From positions 8,779,001 through 8,843,000 of the forward strand of contig NC_092580.1 of NCBI RefSeq assembly GCF_037975245.1: a DNA stretch of 64,000 nucleotides, written 5' to 3'. Positions 29,161-41,624 of the stretch are shown one piece after another (positions within the stretch are counted from its first letter, which is position 1; the number at the start of each line of letters is the position of its first letter). The position numbers were made by a program, and so were the translations under genes. Source of the DNA: Apostichopus japonicus. Its lineage: Eukaryota; Echinodermata; Holothuroidea; Aspidochirotida; Stichopodidae. Under the pieces are notes generated by a model. It saw only the letters and a program-made list of their open reading frames with translations. It ran no database searches and had not been told where the DNA came from.

Positions 29161-30020
29161 CGAATGTTCGACACCGATCAATCGAATGTTCGACACCCAT
29201 CAATCGAATGTTCGACACCCATCAATCGAATGTGCGACACCGATCAATCAAATGTTCGACACCGATCAATCGAATGTTCGACACCGATCAATCGAATTTG
29301 CGGCACCGATCAATCAAATGTTTGGCACCGGTCAATCGAATGTTCGACACCGATCAATCGAATGTTCGACACCAATCGACCGAATGTGCGACAACCATCA
29401 ATCGAATGTGCGACACCAATTAAACGAATGTTCGACACCGATTAAACGAATGTTCGACACCGATCAATCGAATGTGCGACACCTATCAATCAAATGTGCG
29501 ACACCGATCAATCGAATGTTCGACACCCATGAATCGAATGTTCGACACCCATGAATCGAATGTTCGACACCGATCAATCGAATGTTCGACACCGATCAAT
29601 CGAATGTTCGACACCCATCAATCGAATGTTCGACACCCATCAATCGAATGTTCGACACCGATCAATCGAATGTTCGACACCCATCAATCGAATGTGCGAC
29701 ATGGATCAATCAAATGTTCGACACCGATCAATCGAATGGTAGACACCGATCAATCGAATTTGCGGCACCGATCAATCAAATGTGTGGCACCGATCAATCG
29801 AATGTTCGACACCGATCAATCGAATGTTCGACACCTATCAACCGAATGTGCGACACAGATCAATCGATGTGCTACACCGATTAAACGAATGTTCGACACC
29901 GATCAATCGAATGTGCTGCACCGATTAAGCGAATGTTCAACACCGGTCAATCGAATATACGACACCTATCAATCAAATGTGCGACATGGATCAATCAAAT
30001 CTTCGACACCGATCAATCGA
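29161..30020. repeat. ~0.9-kb tandem unit, copy 2
   Basis: This is the second copy of the ~0.9-kb unit, with a two-monomer deletion relative to the first. It runs without a break into a segment homologous to the far-left block (see 29,660-31,520). Confidence 0.75.
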
Positions 30021-31520
30021 ATGTTCGACACCGATCAATCGAATTTGCGGCACCGATCAATCGAATGTTCGACACCAATCGACCGAATGTGCGACAACCA
30101 TCAATCGAATGTGCGACACCGATTAAACGAATGTTCGACACCGATTAAACGAATGTTCGACACCGATCAATCGAATGTGCGACACCGATCAATCGAATGT
30201 TCGACACCCATCAATCAAATGTGCGACATGGATCAATCAAATCTTCGACACCGATCAATCGAATGTTCGACACCGATCAATCGAATTTGCGGCACCGATC
30301 AATCAAATGTGTGGCACCGATCAATCGAATGTTCGACACCGATCAATCGAATGTTCGACACCCATCAATCGAATGTTCGACAACCATCAAACGAATGTGC
30401 GACACCCATCAATCGAATGTGCGACACCCATTAATCGAATGTCCGACAACCATCAATCGAATGTTCGACAACGATCAGCCGAATATGCGACCCCTATCAA
30501 TCGAATGTTCGACAACCATCAATCGAATGTGCGACATGGATCAATCAAATGTTCGACACCTATCAATCGAATGTTCGACACCGATCAATCGAATTTGCGT
30601 CACCGATCAATCGAATTTGCGGCACCGATCAATCAAATGTGTGTCACCGATCAATCGAATGTTCGACACCGATCAATCGAATGTTCGACACCCATCAATC
30701 GAATGTTCGACACCGATCAATCGAATGTTCGACACCCATCAATCGAATGTTCGACACCGATCAATCGAATGTGCGACACAGATCAATCGAATGTCCGACA
30801 ACCATCAACCGAATGGGCGACATCGATCAATCGAATGTTCGACACCGATCAATCGAATATACGACACCGATCAATCGAATGTGCGACACCCATTAATCGA
30901 ATGTCCGACAACCATTAAGCGAATGTTCGACAACGATCAGCCGAATATGCGATTCCTGTCAATCGAATGTTCGACAACCATCAATCGAATGTGCGACACA
31001 GATCAATCGAATGTGCGAGACCTATCAATCGAATGTGCGACACAGATCAATCGAATGTTCGACACCGATCAAGCGAATATACGACACCTATCAATCAAAT
31101 GTGCGACATGGATCAATCCAATGTTCGACACCGATCAATCGAATGTTCGACACCGATCAATCGAATGTTCGACACCCATTAATCGAATCTTCGACACCGA
31201 TCAATCGAATGTTCGACACCGATCAATCGAATGTTCGACACCCATCAATCGAATGTTCGACACCCATCGATCGAATGTTCGACACCGATCAATCGAATGT
31301 TCGACACCGATCAATCGAATGTTCGACACCCATCAATCGAATGTTCGACACCCATCAATCGAATGTTCGACACCGATCAATCGAATTTGCGGCACCGATC
31401 AATCGAATGTTCGACACCAATCGACCGAATGTGCGACAACCATCAATCGAATGTGCGACACCAATTAAACGAATGTTCGACACCGATTAAACAAATGTTC
31501 GACACCGATCAATCGAATGT
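29660..31520. repeat. Distant copy of 3,927-5,787
   Basis: The order of variants follows 3,927-5,787 at an offset of 25,733. It also follows the corresponding 9.95-11.81 kb stretch at an offset of 19,706. Matching markers are the 21-bp unit, CAACCATCAAACG, GTGTGTCACC, GGGCGACATCG and CATCGATCG. A local difference is CAACACCGG near 29,938 where the left copy has CGACACCGG. The copy ends near 31,520 at a switch into another block. Confidence 0.8.
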
Positions 31521-31539
31521 TCGACACCGATCAATCGAA

Positions 31540-33893
31540 TATACGACACCTATCAATCAAATGTGCGATATGGATCAATCAAATGTTTGACACCTATCAA
31601 TCGAATGTTCGACACCGATCAATCGAATTTGCGGCACCGATCAATCGAATTTGCGGCACCGATCATCCAAATGTGTGGCACCGATCAATCGAATGTTCGA
31701 CACCCATCAATCGAATGTGTGGCACCGATCAATCGAATGTTCGACACCGATCAATCGAATGTTCGACACCTATGAATCGAATGTTCGACACCCATCAATC
31801 GAATGTTCGACACCGATCAATCGAATGTTCGACACCGATCAATCGAATGTTCGACACCGATCTTCCAATGTTCGACACCGATCAATCGAATTTGCGGCAC
31901 CGATCAATCAAATGTGTGGCACCGATCAATCAAATGTGCGACATGGATCAATCAAATGTGCGACATGGATCAATCAAATGTTCGACACCTATCAATCGAA
32001 TGTTCGACACCGATCAATCGAATTTGCGACACCGATCAATCGAATTTGCGGCACCGATCAATCAAATGTGTGGCACCGATCAATCGAATGTTCGACACCC
32101 ATCAATCGAATGTTCGACACCGATCAATCGAATGTTCGACACCCATCAATCGAATGTTCGACACCCATCAATCGAATGTGCGACACCGATCAATCGAATG
32201 TCCGACAACCATCAACCGAATGTGCGACATCGATCAATCGAATGTTCGACACCGATCAATCGAATATACGACACCGATCAATCGAATGTGCGACACCCAT
32301 TAATCGAATGTCCGACAACCATTAATCGAATGTTCGACAACGATCAGCCGAATATGCGATTCCTGTCAATCGAATGTTCGACAACCATCAATCGAATGTG
32401 CGACACAGATCAATCGAATGTGCGACACCTATCAATCGAATGTGCGACACAGATCAATCGAATGTTCGACACCGATCAATCGAATATACGACACCTATCA
32501 ATCAAATGTGCGATATGGATCAATCAAATGTTCGACACCTATCAATCGAATGTTCGACACCGATCAATCGAATTTGCGGCACCGATCAATCGAATTTGCG
32601 GCACCGATCAATCAAATGTGTGGCACCGATCAATCGAATGTTCGACACCGATCAATCGAATGTTCGACACCCATCAATCGAATGTTCGACACCCATTAAT
32701 CGAATGTTCGACACCGATCAATCGAATTTGCGACACCGATCAATCGAATGTTCGACACCAATCGACCGAATGTGCGACAACCATCAATCGAATGTGCGAC
32801 ACCAATTAAACGAATGTTCGACACCGATTAAACGAATGTTCGACACCGATCAATCGAATGTGCGACACCGATCAATCAAATGTGCGACACCGATCAATCG
32901 AATGTTCGACACCCATCAATCGAATGTTCGACACCCATCAATCGAATGTGCGACACCGATCAATCGAATGTTCGACACCCATCAATCGAATGTTCGACAC
33001 CCATCAATCGAATGTTCGACACCGATCAATCGAATGTTCGACACCGATCAATCGAATGTTCGACACCGATCAATCGAATGTTCGACACCCATCAATCGAA
33101 TGTTCGACACCCATCAATCGAATGTGCGACACCGATCAATCAAATGTTCGACACCGATCAATCGAATGTTCGACACCGATCAATCGAATTTGCGGCACCG
33201 ATCAATCAAATGTTTGGCACCGGTCAATCGAATGTTCGACACCGATCAATCGAATGTTCGACACCAATCGACCGAATGTGCGACAACCATCAATCGAATG
33301 TGCGACACCAATTAAACGAATGTTCGACACCGATTAAACGAATGTTCAACACCGATCAATCGAATGTGCGACACCTATCAATCAAATGTGCGACACCGAT
33401 CAATCGAATGTTCGACACCCATGAATCGAATGTTCGACACCCATGAATCGAATGTTCGACACCGATCAATCGAATGTTCGACACCGATCAGCCGAATGTT
33501 CGACACCCATCAATCGAATGTTCGACACCCATCAATCGAATGTTCGACACCGATCAATCGAATGTTCGACACCGATCAATCGAATGTTCGACACCCATCA
33601 ATCGAATGTTCGACACCCATCAATCGAATGTGCGACATGGATCAATCAAATGTTCGACACCGATCAATCGAATGTGCGGTACCGATGAATCGAATAGGCG
33701 ACACCAATTAATCGAATGTTCGACACCCATCAATCGAATGTTCGACAACCATCAAACGAATGTGCGACACCCATCAATCGAATCTTCGACACCCATCAAT
33801 CGAATGTTCGACACCCATCAATCGAATGTGCGACACAGAACAATCGAATGTGCTACACCGATTAAACGAATGTTCGACACCGATCAATCGAAT
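31540..33893. repeat. Distant copy of 13,266-15,619
   Basis: The segment tracks 13,266-15,619 at an offset of 18,274, including the 21-bp unit at 31849 and the switch to GCGGTACCGATG near 33,675. Small differences include GATCATCCAAAT near 31,672, GCGACACCGATC near 32,028 in place of GCGGCACC, and CAGAACAATCG near 33,836. The two segments share even the composite junction near 15,398, so that junction predates the copying. Confidence 0.8.
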
Positions 33894-34658
33894 GTGCGAC
33901 ACCGATTAAACGAATGTTCGACACCGATCAATCGAATGTTCGACACCCATCAATCGAATGTGTGGCACCGATCAATCGAATGTTCGACACCGATCAATCG
34001 AATGTTCGACACCTATGAATCGAATGTTCGACACCCATCAATCGAATGTTCGACACCGATCAATCGAATGTTCGACACCGATCAATCGAATGTTCGACAC
34101 CGATCTTCCAATGTTCGACACCGATCAATCGAATTTGCGGCACCGATCAATCAAATGTGTGGCACCGATCAATCGAATATACGACACCGATCAATCAAAT
34201 GTGCGACATGGATCAATCAAATGTTCGACACCTATCAATCGAATGTTCGACACCGATCAATCGAATTTGCGGCACCGATCAATCGAATTTGCGGCACCGA
34301 TCAATCAAATGTGTGGCACCGATCAATCGAATGTTCGACACCGATCAATCGAATGTTCAACACCCATCAATCGAATGTTCGACACCGATCAATCGAATGT
34401 TCGACACCCATCAATCGAATGTTCGACACCGATCAATCGAATGTGCGACACAGATCAATCGAATGTCCGACAACCATCAACCGAATGTGCAACATCGATC
34501 AATCGAATGTTCGACACCGATCAATCGAATATACGACACCGATCAATCGAATGTGCGACACCCATTAATCGAATGTCCGACAACCATTAATCGAATGTTC
34601 GACAACGATCAGCCGAATATGCGATTCCTGTCAATCGAATGTTCGACAACCATCAATC
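33666..34658. repeat. Distant copy of 6,155-7,147
   Basis: This stretch follows 6,155-7,147 at an offset of 27,511, beginning with the GCGGTACCGATG and AGGCGACACC monomers. It includes the last GATCTTCCAAT 21-mer of the window (34092). It overlaps the previous segment because both share the KpnI-type monomer group. Homology stops near 34,659 at a private ATCGGTTGTGCG monomer. Confidence 0.75.
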
Positions 34659-36123
34659 GGTTGTGCGACACAGATCAATCGAATGTGCGAGACATATCAA
34701 TCGAATGTGCGACACAGATCAATCGAATGTTCGACACCGATCAATCGAATATACGACACCTATCAATCAAATGTGCGACATGGATCAATCCAATGTTCGA
34801 CACCGATCAATCGAATGTTCGACACCGATCAATCGAATTAGCGGCACCGATCAATCAAATGTGTGGCACCGATCAATCGAATGTTCGACACCGATCAATC
34901 GAATGTTCGACACCGATCAATCGAATGTTCGACACCCATTAATCGAATCTTCGACACCGATCAATCGAATGTTCGACACCCATCAATCGAATGTTCGACA
35001 CCCATCGATCGAATGTTCGACACCGATCAATCGAATTTGCGGCACCGATCAATCGAATGTTCGACACCAATCGACCGAATGTGCGACAACCATTAATCGA
35101 ATGTGCGACACCAATTAAACGAACGTTCGACACCGATTAAACGAATGTTCGACACCGATCAATCGAATGTGCGACACCTATCAATCAAATGTGCGACACC
35201 GATCAATCGAATGTTCGACACCCATGAATCGAATGTTCGACACCCATGAATCGAATGTTCGACACCGATCAATCGAATGTTCGACACCTATCAACCGAAT
35301 GTGCGACACAGATCAATCGATGTGCTACACCGATTAAACGAATGTTCGACACCGATCAATCGAATGTGCTGCACCGATTAAGCGAATGTTCGACACCGGT
35401 CAATCGAATATACGACACCTATCAATCAAATGTGCGACATGGATCAATCAAATCTTCGACACCGATCAATCGAATGTTCGACACCGATCAATCGAATTTG
35501 CGGCACCGATCAATCAAATGTGTGGCACAGATCAATCGAATGTTCGACACCGATCAATCGAATGTGCGACACCGATCAATCGGATGTTCGACACCCATCA
35601 ATCGAATGTTCGACACCGATCAATCGAATGTTCGACAACGATCAATCGAATATGCGACACAGATCAATCGAATGTTCGACACCCATCAACCGAATGTGCG
35701 ACATCGATCAATCGAATGTTCGACACCGATCAATCGAATATACGACACCGATCAATCGAATGTGCGACACCCATTAATCGAATGTCCGACAACCATCAAT
35801 CGAATGTTCGACAACGATCAGCGGAATATGCGACCCCTATCAATCGAATGTTCGACAACCATCAATCGAATGTGCGACACAGATCAATCGAATGTTCGAA
35901 TTCTATCAATCGAATGTTCGACACCTATCAATCGAATGTGCGACACAGATCAATCGAATGTTCGACACCCATCAACCGAATGTGCTGCACCGATTAAGCG
36001 AATGTTCGACACCGGTCAATCGAATGTGCTGCACCGATTAAGCGAATGTTCGACACCGGTCAATCGAATATACGACACCTATCAATCAAATGTGCGACAT
36101 GGATCAATCAAATCTTCGACACC
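34659..36123. repeat. Mosaic of short rearranged segments
   Basis: No single long parent segment explains this region. Short runs switch between families, and several changes look private: ATCGGTTGTG near 34,658, GACATATC near 34,692, ATCGGATG near 35,580, GATCAGCGGAAT near 35,817, and TTCGAATTC at 35,896-35,904. The last holds the only GAATTC (35898-35903) that I noticed. It contains the 21-bp unit at 35301-35321. A 44-bp dimer is duplicated at 35,982-36,069. It separates the left/middle families from the right-hand ones. Confidence 0.7.
35982..36069. repeat. Tandem duplication of a 44-bp dimer
   Basis: The pair GTGCTGCACCGATTAAGCGAAT-type plus GTTCGACACCGGTC-type monomers occurs twice in a row (35,982-36,025 and 36,026-36,069). 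Elsewhere this pair is single, for example around 2,927-2,970. It is the smallest clear higher-order duplication in the window and shows that exchange can involve as few as two monomers. Confidence 0.85.
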
Positions 36124-37222
36124 GATCAATCGAATGTTCGACACCCATTAATCGAATCTTCGACACCGATCAATCGAATGTTCGACACCCATCAATCGAA
36201 TGTTCGACACGCATCAATCGAATGTTCGACACCCATCGATCGAATGTTCGACACCGATCAATCGAATGTTCGACACCGATCAATCGAATGTTCGACACCC
36301 ATCAATCGAATGTTCGACACCCATCAATCGAATGTTCGACACCGATCAATCGAATTTGCGGCACCGATCAATCGAATGTTCGACACCAATCGACCGAATG
36401 TGCGACAACCATCAATCGAATGTGCGACACCAATTAAACGAATGTTCGACACCGATTAAACAAATATTCGACACCGATCAATCGAATGTGCGACACCTAT
36501 CAATCAAATGTGCGACACCGATAAATCGAATGTTCGACACCCATCAATCGAATGTTCGACACCCATCAATCGAATGTTCGACACCGATCAATCGAATGTT
36601 CGACACCCATCAATCGAATGTTCGACACCCATCAATCGAATGTTCGACACCGATCAATCGAATGTTCGACACCGATCAATCGAATGTTCGACACCCATCA
36701 ATCGAATGTTCGACACCCATCAATCGAATGTGCGACACCTATCAATCGAATGTGCGACACAGATCAATCGAATGTTCGACACCGATCAATCGAATATACG
36801 ACACCTATCAATCAAATGTGCGACATGGATCAATCCAATGTTCGACACCGATCGATCGAATGTTCGACACCGATCAATCGAATTAGCGGCACCGATCAAT
36901 CGAATGTTCGACACCCATCGATCGAATGTTCGACACCCATCGATCGAATGTTCGACACCGATCAATCGAATGTTCGACACAGATCAATCGAATGTTCGAC
37001 ACCCATCAATCGAATGTTCGACACCCATCAATCGAATGTTCGACACCGATCAATCGAATTTGCGGCACCGATCAATCGAATGTTCGACACCAATCGACCG
37101 AATGTGCGACAACCATCAATCGAATGTGCGACACCAATTAAACGAATGTTCGACACCGATTAAACAATTGTTCGACACCGATCAATCGAATGTGCGACAC
37201 CTATCAATCAAATGTGCGACAC
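36124..37222. repeat. Distant copy of 26,098-27,196
   Basis: This segment follows 26,098-27,196 at an offset of 10,026. It carries the CACGCATC, CATCGATCG, GATAAATCG, GAATTAGCGG and AAACAATTG markers. Private changes include AAACAAATATTCG near 36,465 and GATCGATCG near 36,850. Homology ends near 37,223, where CACCCATC replaces CACCGATC. Confidence 0.8.
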
Positions 37223-37511
37223 CCATCAATCGAATGTGCTACACCGATCAATCGAATGTTTGACACCCATCAATCGAATGTTCGACACCCATCAATCGAA
37301 TGTGCGACACCGATCAATCAAATGTTCGACACCGATCAATCGAATGTTCGACACCCATCAATCGAATGTTCGACACCGATCAATCGAATGTGCGACACAG
37401 ATCAATCGAATGTCCGACAACCATCAACCGAATGTGCGACATCGATCAATCGAATGTTCGACACCGATCAATCAAATGTGCGACACCTATCAATCAAATG
37501 TGTGGCACCGA
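37223..37511. repeat. Short linker of ordinary monomers
   Basis: About 13 monomers join the preceding segment to the 4,113-bp duplication. They include GTGCTACACCGATC near 37,238 and GTTTGACACCC near 37,258. Nothing other than satellite is present. Confidence 0.7.
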
Positions 37512-40500
37512 TCAATCGAATGTTCGACACCGATCAATCGAATGTTCGACACCCATCAATCGAATGTTCGACACCGATCAATCGAATGTTCGACACCCAT
37601 CAATCGAATGTTCGACACCGATCAATCGAATGTGCGACACAGATCAATCGAATGTCCGACAACCATCAACCGAATGTGCGACATCGATCAATCGAATGTT
37701 CGACACCGATCAATCGAATATACGACACCGATCAATCGAATGTGCGACACCCATTAATCGAATGTCCGACAACCATTAATCGAATGTTCGACAACGATCA
37801 GCCGAATATGCGACACCCATTAATCGAATGTTCGACACCGATCAATCGAATTTGCGGCACCGATCAATCGAATGTTCGACACCAATCGACCGAATGTGCG
37901 ACAACCATCAATCGAATGTGCGACACCAATTAAACGAATGTTCGACACCGATTAAACGAATGTTCGACACCGAGCAATCGAATGTGCGACACCTATCAAT
38001 CAAATGTGCGACACCGATCAATCGAATGTTCGACACCGATAAATCGAATGTTCGACACCCATCAATCGAATGTTCGACACCGATCAATCGAATGTTCGAC
38101 ACCGATAAATCGAATGTTCGACACCGATCAATCGAATGTTCGACACCCATCAATCGAATGTTCGACACCCATCAATCGAATGTGCGACACCGATCAATCA
38201 AATGTTCGACACCGATCAATCGAATGTTCGACATCGATCAATCGAATTTGCGGCACCGATCAATCAAATGTTTGGCACCGGTCAATCGAATGTTCGACAC
38301 CGATCAATCGAATGTTCGACACCAATCGAGAGAATGTGCGACAACCATCAATCGAATGTGCGACACCAATGAAATGAATGTTCGACACCGATTAAACGAA
38401 TGTTCAACACCGATCAATCGAATGTGCGACACCTATCAATCAAATGTGCGACACCGATCAATCGAATGTTCGACACCCATCAATCGAATGTTCGACACCC
38501 ATGAATCGAATGTTCGACACCGATCAATCGAATGTTCGACACCGATCAATCGAATGTTCGACACCCATCAATCGAATGTTCGACACCCATCAATCGAATG
38601 TTCGACACCGATCAATCGAATTTGCGGCACCGATCAATCGAATGTTCGACACCAATCGACCGAATGTGCGACAACCATCAATCGAATGTGCGACACCAAT
38701 TAAACGAATGTTCGACACCGATTAAACAAATGTTCGACACCGATCAATCGAATGTGCGACACCTATCAATCAAATGTGCGACACCGATAAATCGAATGTT
38801 CGACACCCATCAATCGAATGTTCGACACCCATCAATCGAATGTTCGACACCGATCAATCGAATATTCGACACCCATCAATCGAATGTTCGACACCCATCA
38901 ATCGAATGTTCGACACCGATCAATCGAATGTTCGACACCGATCAATCGAATGTTCGACACCCATCAATCGAATGTTCGACACCCATCAATCGAATGTGCG
39001 ACACCTATCAATCGAATGTGCGACATGGATCAATCCAATGTTCGACACCGATCAATCGAATGTTCGACACCGATCAATCGAATTAGCGGCACCGATCAAT
39101 CGAATGTTCGACACCCATCGATCGAATGTTCGACACCCATCGATCGAATGTTCGACACCGATCAATCGAATGTTCGACACAGATCAATCGAATGTTCGAC
39201 ACCCATCAATCGAATGTTCGACACCCATCAATCGAATGTTCGACACCGATCAATCGAATTTGCGGCACCGATCAATCGAATGTTCGACACCAATCGACCG
39301 AATGTGCGACAACCATCAATCGAATGTGCGACACCAATTAAACGAATGTTCGACACCGATTAAACAATTGTTCGACACCGATCAATCGAATGTGCGACAC
39401 CTATCAATCAAATGTGCGACACCGATCAATCGAATGTTCGACACCCATCAATCGAATGTTCGACACCCATCAATCGAATGTTCGACACCGATCAATCGAA
39501 TGTTCGACACCCATCAATCGAATGTTCGACACCCATCAATCGAATGTTCGACACCCATCAATCAAATGTGCGACACCTATCAATCAAATGTGTGGCACCG
39601 ATCAATCGAATGTTCGACACCGATCAATCGAATGTTCGACACCCATCAATCGAATGTTCGACACCGATCAATCGAATGTTCGACACCCATCAATCGAATG
39701 TTCGACACCGATCAATCGAATGTGCGACACAGATCAATCGAATGTCCGACAACCATCAACCGAATGTGCGACATCGATCAATCGAATGTTCGACACCAAT
39801 CGACCGAATGTGCGACAACCATCAATCGAATGTGCGACACCAATTAAACGAATGTTCGACACCGATTAAACGAATGTTCGACACCGAGCAATCGAATGTG
39901 CGACACCTATCAATCAAATGTGCGACACCGATCAATCGAATGTTCGACACCCATCAATCGAATGTTCGACACCCATCAATCGAATGTTCGACACCGATCA
40001 ATCGAATGTTCGACACCGATAAATCGAATGTTCGACACCGATCAATCGAATGTTCGACAACGATCAGCCGAATATGCGACACCCATTAATCGAATGTTCG
40101 ACACCGATCAATCGAATTTGCGGCACCGATCAATCGAATGTTCGACACCAATCGACCGAATGTGCGACAACCATCAATCGAATGTGCGACACCAATTAAA
40201 CGAATGTTCGACACCGATTAAACGAATGTTCGACACCGAGCAATCGAATGTGCGACACCTATCAATCAAATGTGCGACACCGATCAATCGAATGTTCGAC
40301 ACCCATCAATCGAATGTTCGACACCCATCAATCGAATGTTCGACACCGATCAATCGAATGTTCGACACCGATAAATCGAATGTTCGACACCGATCAATCG
40401 AATGTTCGACACCCATCAATCGAATGTTCGACACCCATCAATCGAATGTGAGACACCGATCAATCAAATGTTCGACACCGATCAATCGAATGTTCGACAT

Positions 40501-41624
40501 CGATCAATCGAATTTGCGGCACCGATCAATCAAATGTTTGGCACCGGTCAATCGAATGTTCGACACCGATCAATCGAATGTTCGACACCAATCGACCGAA
40601 TGTGCGACAACCATCAATCGAATGTGCGACACCAATGAAACGAATGTTCGACACCGATTAAACGAATGTTCAACACCGATCAATCGAATGTGCGACACCT
40701 ATCAATCAAATGTGCGACACCGATCAATCGAATGTTCGACAACCATCAATCGAATGTTCGACACCCATGAATCGAATGTTCGACACCGATCAATCGAATG
40801 TTCGACACCGATCAATCGAATGTTCGACACCCATCAATCGAATGTTCGACACCCATGAATCGAATGTTCGACACCGATCAATCGAATGTTCGACACCGAT
40901 CAATCGAATGTTCGACACCCATCAATCGAATGTTCGACAACGATCAATCGAATGTGCGACATGGATCAATCAAAGGTTCGACACCGATCAATCGAATGGT
41001 AGACACCGATCAATCGAATTTGCGGCACCGATCAATCAAATGTGTGGCACCGATCAATCGAATGTTCGACACCGATCAATCGAATGTTCGACACCTATCA
41101 ACCGAATGTGCGACACAGATCAATCGATGTGCTACACCGATTAAACGAATGTTCGACACCGATCAATCGAATGTGCTGCACCGATTAAGCGAATGTTCGA
41201 CACCGGTCAATCGAATATACGACACCTATCAATCAAATGTGCGACATGGATCAATCAAATCTTCGACACCGATCAATCGAATGTTCGACACCGATCAATC
41301 GAATTTGCGGCACCGATCAATCAAATGTGTGGCACCGATCAATCGAATGTTCGACACCGATCAATCGAATGTTCGACACCCATCAATCGAATGTTCGACA
41401 CCCATTAATCGAATGTTCGACACCGATCAATCGCATGTTCGACACCGATCAATCGAATGTTCGACACCCATCAATCGAATGTTCGACACCCATCAATCGA
41501 ATGTTCGACACCGGTAAATCGAATGTGCGGTACCGATGAATCGAATATGCGACACCCATTAATCGAATGTTCGACACCGATCAATCGAATGTTCGACAAC
41601 CATCAAACGAATGTGCGACACCCA
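37512..41624. repeat. 4,113-bp tandem duplication, copy 1
   Basis: This block is followed immediately by a copy offset by 4,113 bp, which is 187 monomers minus the base missing in the 21-bp unit at 41108. Rare variants are shared at matching places: AATCGAGAGAATG (38,325/42,438), AATGAAATGAATG (38,368/42,481), GTGAGACACC (40,448/44,561), AAAGGTTCG (40,973/45,086) and ATCGCATG (41,431/45,544). I found no difference at any site compared. The run of GATAAATCG monomers near 38,040-38,110 removes the usual minus-strand stop, which explains the longest minus-strand open frame. Confidence 0.9.

Noticed and set aside
35898-35903. EcoRI site at 35,898 as a cloning or vector junction
   Set aside because: The satellite phase continues unbroken on both sides and no vector sequence is present. 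Two ordinary substitutions in a monomer explain it.
37908-38168. Minus-strand open frame of 86 codons, repeated at 42,021-42,281
   Set aside because: It is open only because GATAAATCG and GATTAAACG monomers remove the usual minus-strand TGA. It consists wholly of satellite peptide.
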